Source of the DNA: Saccoglossus kowalevskii
Taxonomy: Eukaryota; Hemichordata; Enteropneusta; Harrimaniidae
Reading direction: 5' to 3'
NCBI RefSeq assembly: GCF_000003605.2
Contig: NW_003116450.1
Span: forward strand, 767,717 to 795,544
Length of the DNA stretch: 27,828 bases
Shown: positions 1 through 10,020 of the stretch, piece by piece
Layout of the letters: every line of letters starts with the position of its first letter
Position numbering within the stretch: position 1 is the first letter of the stretch
The notes under the pieces: model-generated
What the model was told of the DNA's origin: nothing
The model's database searches: none
The model's input: only the letters and a program-made list of their open reading frames with translations
Program-made: the position numbers and the translations under genes

Positions 1-83
1 CCTCCACCTTCCTTCCTCCTCCCTTCTCTCTCAATCTCTACCATATGAGAGCAAGATTCTTAAAACTGACAAGAATAAATCAA

Positions 84-172
84 CTAGTGAGCAGAAACAT
101 TTTTCAAAGCTTTTTTTATATTATACTGTACTTCCTCCATCTTTGGCCCCATCTTTTTTCTGTGTTCACTGA
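84..172 (-). CDS. Probable terminal coding exon of the same minus-strand gene (exon D)
   Basis: The acceptor ttattacag lies above 172, preceded by a moderate tract. The exon opens with TC, completing a valine codon with the G left by exon C, and reads SEHRKKMGPKMEE then VQYNIKKALKNVSAH to a TAG at 86-84. The intron to exon C is only 204 bp. The peptide is lysine-rich and predicted soluble. One alternative is that the exon ends at 132 with a weak donor (GTACAG) and the gene continues left of the window. The remaining 83 bases hold no AATAAA on the minus strand, so the 3' end cannot be proven here. Frame continuity with exon C and the acceptor support coding use; the stop as the true C-terminus is an inference. 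Confidence 0.5.
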
Positions 173-376
173 CTGTAATAAGTATAACAATGATTTAATT
201 ATGGTTTCAGTATTTTAATAGCTATATGCAGTGTCAAAAGTACGGTAACTTCTAACAATATTATATAAACAAAGGTGCTAGCTTCTTATCATAAAAACAT
301 AATGGCAGTCCTATAATTGGTTTTATAATAATTTAATAATACACTTATTGAAATGAGAAGGTTTTTTTATTCTTAC
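173..376 (-). other. Intron C-D of the minus-strand gene (204 bp)
   Basis: AT-rich intron with donor GTAAGAAT and acceptor ATTACAG on the minus strand, phase 1. It starts with an in-frame extension of exon C of about 11 codons to a TAA, and an AATAAA overlaps the donor region. Intron retention or intronic polyadenylation is therefore possible. No other feature was seen. Confidence 0.5.
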
Positions 377-537
377 CCTCACTAGGAGGCGGTTCTTCAG
401 CGTGATTGCTTTGCATGCTACGAACTTTATCGACCACCGCAGCCATCCTAAGGGGTCCTGTCTTCTGTGAAAGCGGTGGCAGCGTGACGACCTTCTTCTT
501 GCCACCCAACATGGATCTGACTGCAGCATGTCGGAAT
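377..537 (-). CDS. Internal coding exon of the same minus-strand gene (exon C)
   Basis: A 161-nt exon with donor G|GTAAGAAT at 376-369 and acceptor ttgttttgttacactatgaag above 537. The open frame has 53 codons, beginning FRHAAVRSMLGGKKKVV and continuing through TLPPLSQKTGPLRMAAVVDK to HAEEPPPSE. It starts with one base of a split codon, matching the two left by exon B and making arginine, and ends with one base, so the next intron is phase 1. The peptide is basic in its first part (GGKKK), may have a helical stretch around RMAAVVDKVRSMQ, and ends acidic and proline-rich. A longer overlapping frame (HYEDSDMLQSDPC and on) covers the same bases, but its join to the other exons fails. If the 3' intron is retained, translation would add about 11 residues before a stop, and an AATAAA lies immediately past the donor. 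The protein family is not recognised. Confidence 0.72.
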
Positions 538-1207
538 CTTCATAGTGTAACAAAACAAATTGCAGTTATTAAAATCAATTTAATTATTCAAAATTAGCAT
601 CACATTAAATATCAGCGCAAATTTTCAAAATTAACACATTTCATTGTTTGTAATGCAAACTTCAACGTTGTCATCAAGAAATTGATTACGGATATAAACA
701 ACATGTGAATGCAGGTGATGCACACATATTTTTAAGAGAAGAAGAAAAATATGAGAATTAGGTGAAAACTTGGTTTGCAGAGCAATAAAATAAAATTGCG
801 CATATTTACGGAGGGTGTGGTCAAACATGACAGTTACCAAAATTTAGCACAAATTGTGTCCACAATAAAGTGCACAATCAGAGGAATAGTCTTTCAATCA
901 GTGTTTGCTCACCAATGCGGAACTAAGTTGTTGTCAACTGTTAGTTTTGGAAGCCCGGGATATAACATGCAAATTTGAAACAATTTTTCATAAATATGCA
1001 AATCCCACAGAATTTTGAACAAGATTGTACCTTTTTTTTGTATGTTTTTACACCCTAACAAAATAAAAAACTTAAAAAATGATTTATATTGTTAGGATGA
1101 AAAACAGTGAAACAAAGTATTTTTATTATATTTTCCCTTTTTTTGACCTCACCATCTTTATAACAAGCAGGCATAAGAATTTCATACAGAGTAAGTACAC
1201 ACACATA

Positions 1208-1234
1208 CACAAACAAACAAACAAACAAACAAAA
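1208..1234 (+). repeat. (CAAA)n microsatellite
   Basis: About six to seven tandem CAAA units, preceded by a short CA/TA-rich run. Ordinary simple repeat. Confidence 0.9.
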
Positions 1235-1380
1235 CAGAGCCAGTCTTTTTTTGTTGTTGTCAAAGTTAGGAATGAGAATTAGATGGAAAGATTACATAGG
1301 AACATCATAGTGATGCTTGCTGACAAAATGCAAACACTGTGGTGTGAGTAAAAATTCTGGTGCCTTAAATTGACACTTAC

Positions 1381-1398
1381 CGAGCCAAACTGACATTG
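1381..1398 (-). CDS. Candidate 18-nt cassette microexon of the minus-strand gene
   Basis: On the minus strand, acceptor tttgtatgtggtctag precedes CAATGTCAGTTTGGCTCG, which is followed by a strong donor GTAAGTGTC. The 18 nt fit exactly between exons B and C. Both sides are phase 2, so inclusion would change FARA-R-FRHAA to FARA-SNVSLA-R-FRHAA without a frameshift or stop. It lies inside the 9.5-kb B-C intron, about 0.84 kb from exon C, and does not overlap a repeat I can see. The polypyrimidine tract is poor. Chance occurrence cannot be excluded for such a short segment. If real it would be an alternative exon inserting SNVSLA, a possible phosphorylation site. Confidence 0.35.
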
Positions 1399-1945
1399 CT
1401 AGACCACATACAAACATTTGAGGATTAAAAATTGAATGATTTGTTTATTATATAATAACTAAATTTTGAACATATCTGTCAATCACATTTCCATTCTTCA
1501 CCTCATCATTTTGATTCACAAACTCGCATACATAATGAGCCTCACAACATTTGACCTATAAATGATGTGCAGCAATTATTTTGGTTTACTTGCCGATAAA
1601 TCAACAACATTTTTCAACAACATTTCATACTACAATTTCCCTTTTTTAAAAATATCTAGCTAATTAATTAAATAAACTAATAAGAAATTGATCTTTTCAA
1701 TTTGATTGATATCCAGTACTGAATGTTGATATTTTAAAATTGTACATTTACACATACTGTAGCTATGATCTTCATTCTGCTGAGTTGACATGGTAAAAAA
1801 TTGTTGTTATTGTCAAAAAATTTTTTTAATAATTTTTTTGCTAGGCAACTGTTCTGAACATTGAATGTCACCGTTGTCTCCCCCAACTTTTTTTAGCGAA
1901 TACCAAATGCTGATATATATTCCATTTTGCTATAAAGACCATATA

Positions 1946-2148
1946 CTGTGGAATACTTTATTTTCGCTGGAATTAATTTTCGCTGAAATGGCTTTTTGTG
2001 CGTTTTGTATGGAATTTATTTTCACTGATTTTTGTGAAATGTGAAATATAGGCAAAAAAGTATATTCGCCGGATTTTATTTTCACTGAATCATCCCTTCA
2101 GCAAAAATAGCGAAAATATATTCCGAGCGAAAATAAAGTATTCTACAG
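1946..2148. mobile_element. MITE with TA target duplication, CTGTRGAATAC family, copy 1
   Basis: Terminal inverted repeats are visible: CTGTGGAATACTTTATTTTC at the left, and the right end reverse-complements to CTGTAGAATACTTTATTTTC. TA dinucleotides flank both ends (1944-1945, 2149-2150), as in Tc1/mariner-type insertions. The interior is a self-similar foldback of TTTTCGCTG-type words with no coding capacity. A second copy in the opposite orientation lies at 11440-11646. Superfamily assignment is inferred from the TA duplication only. Confidence 0.8.
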
Positions 2149-2214
2149 TATTCTAGTTTGTTCCTACATGACATGGTTTTGTGACCATCTTTCTATCATA
2201 TGGCATTATGGCAA

Positions 2215-2450
2215 GATAATGCACTTTCCTGGCATCAAGTAGGCCCAGTCGAACACTAGCATCTGCGGGCCTTAACCAAGGTTTACCCAATACCACATGT
2301 GGATTTAGCCTTCCCATTGAGTCTGTGGCACAATCGCCAGGGTAGGGGTTGACTTTTTTTTATTGTTCAACCCAATTTAGGATTTGATCCTGGGTCTACC
2401 AAATCAGAGTTTGATCAACAATTATTAACCTCCATGCTATGAACAGTATG
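2215..2450 (-). mobile_element. Candidate degenerate tRNA-derived SINE
   Basis: Read on the minus strand, the segment begins with a tRNA-like head. A GGATCAAATCC word (plus 2380-2390) resembles the RNA polymerase III B box GGTTCGAATCC with two changes, one explained by CpG decay. A TTGATCA and CTCTGATTTGG stretch sits upstream where an A-box region would be. Downstream are an A-rich run and a GGGTTGA/TCAACCC stem (2346-2373). The body from 2215 to 2340 has higher GC than its surroundings. No 3' tail or target duplication was identified, so the limits are approximate. Confidence 0.35.
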
Positions 2451-2520
2451 GTCCAAAAGTTGGTACAATATGCATGATGAACGTTATAAACAAAACAAAG
2501 AACACAATAAGGCCAAAAAG

Positions 2521-2722
2521 AGAAAAAAATTGTTTTGTTGCCCTCAGCGACTGACCGAAAAATATGAAATATCGGGTCGTGTTTTTTTTTTTCTCATATA
2601 CCTCAGCTATTTACGATACCCTTAGTTTTCACGAGTTTAAAAAAAAAAAAAAAAAAAATCCGTCCGACCGACCCAATTTTCAATTTTCCGACTTGAGGGC
2701 AACATAAGTTTTTTTTTTTTAC
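2521..2722. mobile_element. Foldback MITE with long imperfect inverted repeats (TTGCCCTCA)
   Basis: The left arm (about 2530-2580: GTTGCCCTCA, then GACCGAAAAA, then TCGGGTCG) is matched in inverse orientation by the right arm (about 2665-2712: CCGACCGACCCAATTTTC and CGACTTGAGGGCAACAT). The arms are about 50 bp with several mismatches. The interior holds a 21-base A run at 2639-2659 and T runs near both ends. No open frame is present. The target duplication is unclear because both edges lie in A/T homopolymers. Confidence 0.65.
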
Positions 2723-3039
2723 CTAATTATGAACGGGCTGTGTATAATGCATCCTACTTTTGTTAAATGTTTGAAGGGTTTTAATACAAAAGTCACGGTT
2801 CATATCCAAAATGCCTCACTAAAATTGACACTGCTATTGGGATTATATTCCCTTTGAAATTTTTCAAAAATTTGAACCCCAAAAAACAAGCGCCTGTTAA
2901 ATTTTTGAAAGTTTGTGCTCATCATATTAAAGCAGAGGGATTGTCGCGAGCGTGTCCTTGAAACTTGAGTTCCAAGTGGCGTATACAACAGATTGTTTAT
3001 TTACATCAAAACAGACATTCTGTATAATAGTAATATGGC

Positions 3040-3667
3040 CAAAAATAAAAACAAATAACGGTTGTCTTTGATCTGATTATGAAACACACTGATATGTATG
3101 ATGTATGTGCCAAATACGAATGAAAATGGTACATAAATTGTGAAAATATAGTAGTAAGGCCAAAAAGTCAGATTGCTGTCAATCCGCCATCCTTGGCCGG
3201 ATTTTGAAACAAATTGTCATGGACATGCATCCTAACATGTATAAAGTACATGTATGTGCCAAATTTGAATAGAAATTGACAGAGCATGTCCAAGATACCG
3301 CATACAAAAAAACAAAACAAGATGCCTGCCAGTCGACCACCTTTGATCCAATTGCAAAATAAATTGTCATGGACATGTATCCTAACATGTATAATCTATG
3401 TACCAAGTTTAAATGACACAGCATGTCCAAAATACAACATTTTCAAAAAACAAGATGGCTGCCAATCGGCCATTTTGAATCAAATCGCTAAACCACTGCA
3501 TGTGCATATGTCCCACATAAAGTACTAGGCACATGCAAAGAATGAACAGAATCGGTCCAAGGGATTCTGAGATATGACTCCGGACGGACACAACGACGCA
3601 CAGACGCACGGACGAACGGAGACCAAATTATAAGTCCCCGTTTTTGGACTTCGTCCGAACGGGGACT
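3040..3667 (+). repeat. Tandem ~145-bp monomer repeat ending in GC-rich tail and nested hairpin
   Basis: About three diverged monomers share CATGTCC, CGGCCATTTTGAATC, TTGTCATGGACATG and ATCCTAACATGTATAA blocks; the last two recur about 150 bp apart at about 3217 and 3367. The array leads into GGACGGACACAACGACGCAC, a GC-rich tail of CGGAC/GACG words, and ends at 3633-3667 in a hairpin. The same monomer words recur at about 5.1-5.7 kb and 12.8 kb, so this is a dispersed repeat with an apparent right terminus. The frames at 3179-3609 are by-products of it. Confidence 0.75.
3633..3667. repeat. Nested hairpin terminating the 3-kb repeat element
   Basis: AGTCCCCGTT is matched by AACGGGGACT, forming a 10-bp stem. 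Inside it GGAC-TTC-GTCC forms a second small stem. The GC-rich structure stands out in an AT-rich setting and marks the right end of the repeat element. Confidence 0.85.
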
Positions 3668-5100
3668 AATTAAAGCAGTTTTTCACATTGTTTCAACTAA
3701 AACATTATTACTTTTATAAAATACTTTATTACAAATTGACAAGCTTTTTAATACTTTTATTAGTGAAATTAGATGGAAAAAAATTTTTTTGTAATGTCTA
3801 AGGGATTTCATAGATTTTGATAAAAAGCTATTAATGTCAAAATATGTTACTCAGCTCAAAATTAATGAAATAGTCGAGAAAGTTACCTGCATTTAAATAA
3901 TGAGTTCAGCTGTTAAGAGCAGAAACAGGGTAAAATAGTTCATATATGACAGCTTAGGTACGTGGTAAATAGTATATTCATTTCAGTAATGAAAAACATG
4001 GACATGTTTCACTTGAATGCTTAAGTCATTTTTCATCAGTCTTATGGTATTTCTAAATAGTAGCAAGCAATTATAATTATTTAATTTTTCAAAGAATGTC
4101 ATCCTCATTCAATGCAGCAGTTATAACAGAATCATACTTTCAATATTTGTTTATTTATACTGAACATTTTCTTTAATAATTTCCCTTAGTATTCATGAGT
4201 TTATGAGTGATTCTTTTTTAGCACAATATTTTTCCCACCAAAATTTTAATGCAACAGTTTTCAAATTTGTATTTATTTTCCTATAAAATTTTTAATTTTT
4301 GCCTAAAAGAACATAATTTTCCATTGGCTGGAGGTCTTAATTGACATTTTGAAAAAAAAAATCGAAAACATTATGCAAGCATATTTTGAAAAATTCATAA
4401 TCCGCATTATCATTGACCATATTTCATTAAAAGAAAAGAAATTTTACTGAATTAGAAATTAGAATACAGAGAGGTTATTAAATTAAAAATTTGAAAAATA
4501 ATTTGATAAATAATAGCATCAATGAATGTTCTTCACTTTTACATTGTAAATAATATCTCGTCTGCGTAGACCATATTTATGTAACCATTAATTTCAGCGT
4601 AACCCGCACCCTTACCACGACACTCAATCGGTCAACAAATTAAAGACATGTCAGTCTATTACTGTTAGCTTTATATGAGAAACCCTTCATGAATACTTCA
4701 CAGAATGGACAAATTGATTAGACAGCTAAGTGGTATGGTGAATTAATATTTACATAGTTAGGGGGTTGTCGATTACTGAGTAAGCGGTTATAAGATTAAT
4801 CAGCAGCTGAATGTCTTGTAGCAAATCTAATGTCACACTTGCATTTGTGATATGACCAAGGACTGTCATTATATTGACCATTTTACTAATCTTTTAATTC
4901 CCTTAGACATTTGTCTGAAATGAATCATAGAATCGGTTTTCAAATTATTTTTAGAAAACAAGGTCACATTCGTGTCATGAAGGAAAAAAAATCAAAATAT
5001 ATATAATAAAAACATAGTCAAGCTATAAAAACAGACTTTCTTTTTAAAAAAAATGTAATTGTTAAAGACAATAAAGAACAAGCCAAATCATGACATGACA
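3668..5100. other. AT-rich intronic stretch without recognisable features
   Basis: Stops are frequent in all frames. I see no splice-bounded exon, no inverted-repeat element and no tandem repeat. It belongs to the long B-C intron of the minus-strand gene. Confidence 0.5.
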
Positions 5101-5760
5101 TGTTACAGTTCCCACATTGTACAATAAAACTGAAATGAGTCAGCCATTTTGAATCAGAATTTGAAACAAATGCATAATATTTGAGATGATGAAAGTTTAA
5201 AGATTGATTAAAATTATTCAAGTATGTCAGAGATTTGGTTCTGGAACAGCATTTATCAATACAAAATAGCCATCAGTCAGCCATTTTGAATCTGATTTGA
5301 AAAACAAAATGATGTTCATTAAGGTCCCATAGACATAGCAGAATTTCTTGATTTTGATGCATTTGTAACATTTCAACGACTGCTATTCGGCCATTCTGAA
5401 TTTGAATTGTCAAAAGAATGCATTTGCATACAAAATGTACATGTATGTGTGGTATGATGTATACTGTATGCGTAAAGTTTGAATATGATTAGTCAAAAGA
5501 TATAGCCACCAGTCGGCCATTTTGAATCCAATCTGAAAAAACAAAAAGACACGCGTCAAAGTGGTATTATGTTTAATGTATGTAGCAGCTGTGAATGAAA
5601 TCTGCCCATACACAAGATAAATGTTTGGTTTTTACTAATTTTAATCACAAAAATGGCTACCATTTTGCTATGTGAAATTGGACCATAAAATAAATGGACG
5701 TGCATATGTATCCCAAGATGCATCATTTATTTATGAAGTTTCAATTTACTTGGTCTATAG
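5101..5760 (+). repeat. Diverged monomer array related to the 3-kb repeat (CGGCCATTTTGAAT family)
   Basis: The block CAGTCGGCCATTTTGAATC and variants recur at about 5142, 5277, 5388 and 5512, each followed by A-rich sequence and, variably, a CATGTATGTG-type segment and AAGTTTGAAT. Period is about 110-150 bp with heavy divergence. It appears to be a second, older copy of the element at 3.0-3.7 kb without the GC-rich tail. Frames within it are not coding. Confidence 0.65.
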
Positions 5761-5879
5761 GTATGTCAATTCCCTCGTTTCGGACTGTCAAAATGAATAA
5801 TATTTTAGACCAAGAAGTAGATAAACTAGCAGCCTGTCGGCTGAGATAGCTCCGCTGTTATCAATGCACATTTCAATTA

Positions 5880-6650
5880 AAGAACTGCAGATATCATCAG
5901 AAAATGAACAATATGTATAGTATTAAAGCAATCAGACTTGCTGTTTTCAAAAAAAATTTTAAAATGTTACTTTTATCAAAAATATTCATTAAAATTAGAT
6001 AATTGAAGAACAAAATCATCACGAAATGAACAAATCTGAGAGAGGTCAACCTGTAGTACCTATGTAGTATATATAATATTAAAGCAATTGGACTTGCGGT
6101 TTTTAACAAGAAGTTGAAAATATCACTTTTTACCAAAAATGACAAAAATAATCATGAAAATTAGAGAATTAAAGATATCATCACGAAATGAACAAAACTG
6201 AGAGAGGACCACATGTAGTACCTAGATATGTAATATCAAAGCAATTGGACCTGCGGTTTTTAACAAGTAGTCGAAAATATCACTTTTTACCAAAAATGAA
6301 AAAAATATTCATGAAAATTAGAGAATTAAAGATATCATCATGAAATGAACAAATCTGAGAGAGGTCCACATGTAGTACCTAGATATGTAATATCAAAGCA
6401 ATTGGACTTTCGGTTTTTAACAAGAAGTCGAAAATATCACTTTTTAACAAAAATGACAAAAATATTCATCAAAATTAGAAAATTAAAGATATTATCACAA
6501 AATGGACAAATCTGAGAGAGGTCCACCCAAAGTACCTACATACCAAGTATCAAAGCATTTGGGCTAGCGGTTTTCAAGAAGAAGTTGAAAACAGCATTTT
6601 CGACCAAAAATGACAAAAATATTCGCTATAAATAAGACAATTGAACATAT
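5880..6650 (+). repeat. Tandem repeat, ~157-bp unit, about five copies
   Basis: The landmark ATGAACAAATCTGAGAGAGG recurs with starts near 6022, 6184, 6341 and 6498 (spacings 162, 157, 157), with a more diverged copy from about 5893. Each unit continues with AGTACCT, AATATCAAAGCAATTGGAC, CGGTTTTTAACAAGAAGT, TATCACTTTTTACC and ATTCATGAAAATTAGA. Divergence rises toward both ends, as expected of unequal exchange. The minus-strand frame at 5897-6145 is a by-product. Confidence 0.85.
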
Positions 6651-7362
6651 TGGGAATATATTGTTGTTGTGTATGATTCACAATATGTATATGTTCAATG
6701 TACCTGTACAATGTAGCACAAGCAAACATCCAGAATGACAGGGACGGAGAAAAAATGGTGGGTTATACTGCCACAGTGGAAGTTTAGAGATATATTCACT
6801 GATTTTTTGACCACCATTTTCACAAATCTTTCATGAAAAATGCCAATTTTTTAACCAAAAGGTACCCTCAATATTGATGGTTTTGGGTCCATTTTTGAAC
6901 TAGGGAGAATCAAGTTCTTTCAAAAAATTTCACAATTATAATACAATAATGGCAAGATGACCACTTGAGGGCAGCAGAAACTTAGGATTAAAACTTTCAA
7001 AATGTAGAAACAAGATCTGAGGTCAAATAATTGCTAGAGAGTTGATGACAAAAGTACATGTTAACTGACCCCTACATGTAGAATGGTATAAATAGATAGT
7101 CTGTATATATGGTTAACCATAGACCTTAGAAAGAGGTCTTAACAGCGCTATGCTATTGTTAAAATCACTAAGTACAATATGACACCCATACGCACGTCAT
7201 TCCACTATTCAATTACAACATTGTGTTGTGCGTTAACAAAAACCATTCAAAAAGAATGGTCTTATTTTCTTCTCAAGACACTGGAAATAACTTCTATTGA
7301 ATACAGTTTGCAAGTTTTGAATCTGGAGCAGAATCCAAATTTCCTAAATTGCAGTCAGTATA

Positions 7363-7376
7363 ATTACCACGGTAAC
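7363..7376. promoter_or_regulatory. X-box-like (RFX-type) palindrome
   Basis: ATTACCACGGTAAC matches the RFX X-box pattern GTNRCC-(0-3 nt)-RGYAAC at all but the first position. A chance match in 28 kb is quite possible. It lies inside an intron of the minus-strand gene, far from any promoter I can identify. Confidence 0.2.
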
Positions 7377-7649
7377 AACAAGGTTGTCTGGGGCAGAAAA
7401 TTTGTGAATTCTCTTTAATTAAGACAAGTTTACAGTCATGCAAGTTTAATTTTTTTGGGCACATTTCTTCTTTTATAGTTACCAACTTATTGTCAATCTG
7501 TGGTAAAATATGCATTTGTTGTTGTATTTTAGTGCCTTAAATATTGCACCAATCAGCATGCCTCACCTATAGTTGGTAGGAACCAATCAAAAGACATGTA
7601 CCATAAATTTGTTTGAAAAAAACATTGCATCATGACAGGCTCTGTATAT

Positions 7650-7689
7650 CCACAGTTCCTCTATCCTCTATCGATAGAGGGACTGTGGT
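7650..7689. repeat. 40-bp near-perfect palindrome (CCACAG...CTGTGG)
   Basis: CCACAGTTCCTCTATC pairs with GATAGAGGGACTGTGG with one mismatch. The centre CTCTATCGATAGAG is itself a perfect palindrome offering an alternative fold. The flanks TATAT/TATA extend the symmetry partly. It looks like a collapsed foldback or the two fused ends of a MITE. No enclosed element is present. Confidence 0.75.
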
Positions 7690-8077
7690 ATATCATATCA
7701 AAATAATTCAAAACAAAGCAAAGTAAAAAGTAAACACAAAACAAATATTTTAAAAGAGCTGGATAATAGTGTCCACATTACAGATCATTGTTTGTTTGTT
7801 GGGTTTGAGTGATTGTTATTTACTCTACTGATCACTTGACTATAAGCAGCAACACAAACATATCATACTAACAACAAATACGGTACCCCGCAACAGACAT
7901 AACAACATGAATCTTGGCCCCTTGATCTATCTACAAAATCCAACTTTCATTTTCCACTTTTTTACAGGCCAGTTGGCAAGACTAAATTTTGACTAAAATT
8001 GGAAATTAAGTCATAAAACTGCTGTTTTTCTGCTAAAGACATCAAACCAACTGTTGTTACATCATCACCGTCTTTAA

Positions 8078-8222
8078 CCGTTTGAATGCCAAAATAAATT
8101 TTTATTCCATCTACAAAATAAATCTGCATCATCAAAATTATGAAAAACATTATAGAAAATACATGAAAATGTAAAATTTTGGGGATAACATTTTGGCGAA
8201 AAAAATGATGGCGTTCAAAGGG
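8078..8222. mobile_element. TTAA-flanked MITE, piggyBac-like, copy 1
   Basis: TTAA flanks both ends (8074-8077, 8223-8226). The left end reads CCGTTTGAATGCCAAAAT and the right end reverse-complements to CCCTTTGAACGCCATCAT, giving a clear terminal inverted repeat starting with C-rich bases next to TTAA, as in piggyBac-type elements. At 145 bp it cannot encode a transposase. Related copies or derivatives lie at 25880-26048 and around 18.8-19.6 kb. The frame at 7962-8150 overlaps it and is not coding. Confidence 0.75.
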
Positions 8223-8229
8223 TTAAAGA

Positions 8230-8910
8230 AAAATGTAAAATGTGCAAAGACGAATGAGTGAAATTTATACTTTCATATACGGACACAATTTCTGACTATA
8301 AAATTTTGGTTATTTACCTGTTTCTGTGTGATATTGTGTCCGATGTCAAGAAAGATGATACAATAGTGTTATTAGTGCACTGCAACAATTAGAATCGTGC
8401 AAAAAAAAAAGATTTTTTTTCCTAGGAAAAAAGCGGTTATTAATGCAGGTTATAAATTATAGCTGCTGCTAATGTTGCCATAGAGATTGTGATGGTGAAA
8501 ATACGAGTAGTAAAAATAACTATAAAAATAATTTTTGCTTTGATGTAAGAGTTGTTCTCATTGGCTGAATGGCACCAGGAGCAGCTATACTAGCCAATCA
8601 TATTATACCTTATATCCCACACAACTTATTGACACCACAAAAAGCTCTGCATAATTAATTTATTAATAGAAAATTCAACTTCATATCAATCAATTCAAGC
8701 TATGTTTGACATGCAATCTCAACTTTTTTGAATCAAGAATTTATGAATATTAACAAAAAAGTAAAATGTCTTCTTTGAAGCCTTGAGATGTGTTTGGAAA
8801 CATTATAAAATCCATACTACGATACACTGGCTTAAAAACAGATCAGTATTGTGTTTCACTTGTGATGTAGGAACATCACACATATTGAGATTATAGTATC
8901 GTATCAATGC
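8230..8910. other. Intronic stretch, nothing recognised
   Basis: AT-rich sequence with no long frame, no splice-bounded exon and no obvious repeat. GACACAATTTCTGACTATAA near 8282 and ATATTGTGTCCGATGTCAAG near 8330 form a loose inverted pair around TGTGTC, too weak to call an element. Confidence 0.4.
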
Positions 8911-9080
8911 ACTTTGGGAATAAGGATAACCACAGACCCTGGAAAATATCAAATGAATATACTCTAATGGGAATAAGAATACTCGGTAACCCTGAGGACC
9001 TGAAAAATATGAATAAACTCAGGAACTTGAACAGGAACAGGGATAGCCACAGGCCCTAGAAAAATGGTGACGTACGAATA
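8911..9080 (+). repeat. Degenerate tandem repeat, ~60-bp unit, about three copies
   Basis: GGGAATAAGGATAACCACAG with CCCTGGAAAAATATGAAT-type words recurs near 8918, 8969 and 9030 with substitutions (AAGAATACTCGGTAACCCTG, AGGGATAGCCACAGGCCC). Small and old; no function is suggested. Confidence 0.55.
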
Positions 9081-9384
9081 CACCTCAACAGCTACAAAAT
9101 AATGTTCCCATCATGCATTGCAAGATTCTTGAAACTTGATACTTTAGAAAATATGGCAGGTTTTAAATAAACTGAAAACCAACAAGCTCAGATCTACTGA
9201 CATTGCATGCAAGTTTCTTGAGAATTTATTTTGCAAGAATGTTTTTCGGAAACGGAATTTTTCCAGTACACCTGGCTTCTTTCCATAACAGTCCATATGG
9301 TAGGAGATTGTTATATCCCTATCTATTTCTTGCATTTATCTTTTTTTGTTGCTTTTTTTTTCACAAATATTTTCAGTAGATTTT

Positions 9385-9645
9385 TGTTAGAGAAGTTGTG
9401 GTACGTAGGCCCCTTAGCCAGGCAATATTTATTTCCCAAATTCTTTTAGTACAATAGTTTCAGACTTACCATCCAGCTAAAATAACAATTAGAAATTTCT
9501 AAAATACTTTCAGTTACATTAGTTTTCAGAAAAGTTTTAGCAAAGCAATATATATTACCAAAATTATTTTTACTGCAATAGTTTCAGAGAAGTTGTGGTA
9601 TGAATTAAGCCCCCCCTAGCAAAGCAACATTTAGATACATGTACA
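9385..9645 (+). repeat. Degenerate ~100-bp direct repeat, about three copies
   Basis: AGAGAAGTTGTGGTACGTA with CCCCTTAGCCAGGCAATATT at about 9389 recurs as AGAGAAGTTGTGGTATGAAT with CCCCCTAGCAAAGCAACATT at about 9587. A more diverged copy lies between them (AAAAGTTTTAGCAAAGCAAT), and each is followed by ACTGCAATAGTTTCAGA or a variant. The plus-strand frame at 9231-9449 is not supported as coding. Confidence 0.6.
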
Positions 9646-10020
9646 TGCAAAATAAAGTGACACTAAGTAACAAACAATAAATGCTAACAAACACAATTTA
9701 CAGTTCAATCCAAATTCAGATTTTCAGGAAGCTTATACTAGTAAACCATTCATGCATATCCCATCATGCAACACTAATTTAGCATGTTTTGTGATTTGCA
9801 TCTTGCCAACCAATATTTACATACACAGCGAACAAACAAAGATACACTTAAAACAAAACAAAAACAACGACCACATGAATACATGTTGATTTGTTAACAC
9901 AGTAAACAATTTATACATAAATGCTTGGAAGGGATGAGCAAATATATTTTTAATAACACTGAATGTGATTGGCTAGGGATGGTGGTAACAGGGTGAAGCA
10001 GCCAATCAGCATTTGCATAC

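Larger units (their letters stand above)
538..1943 (-). other. 3' part of the long B-C intron, mostly unremarkable
   Basis: AT-rich sequence with frequent stops in all frames. It holds the microexon candidate (1381-1398), a CAAA simple repeat at 1208-1234, and two octamer words ATGCAAAT near 966 and 981. Frames at 631-840, 775-978 and 1079-1282 show no splice support or recognisable peptide and are taken as chance. Confidence 0.5.
6660..8070. other. Intronic sequence with a hairpin and an X-box-like palindrome
   Basis: No exon is supported. It contains an X-box-like palindrome at 7363-7376 and the 40-bp palindrome at 7650-7689. Frames at 7179-7418 and 7294-7515 lie on opposite strands over the same bases, have no splice signals and give no recognised peptide. 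Confidence 0.45.

Noticed and set aside
323..553. Longer minus-strand frame over exon C (starts MLHYEDSDMLQSDPCW)
   Set aside because: It crosses the splice acceptor and does not join exons B or D in frame. The alternative frame is phase-consistent.
2380..2390. tRNA gene suggested by a B-box-like word
   Set aside because: No cloverleaf with matched acceptor and anticodon stems can be folded. A SINE relic is more likely.
9470..9476. 7-nt minus-strand segment between TTATTTTAG and GTAAGTCTG
   Set aside because: It is not divisible by three and lies in a degenerate repeat.
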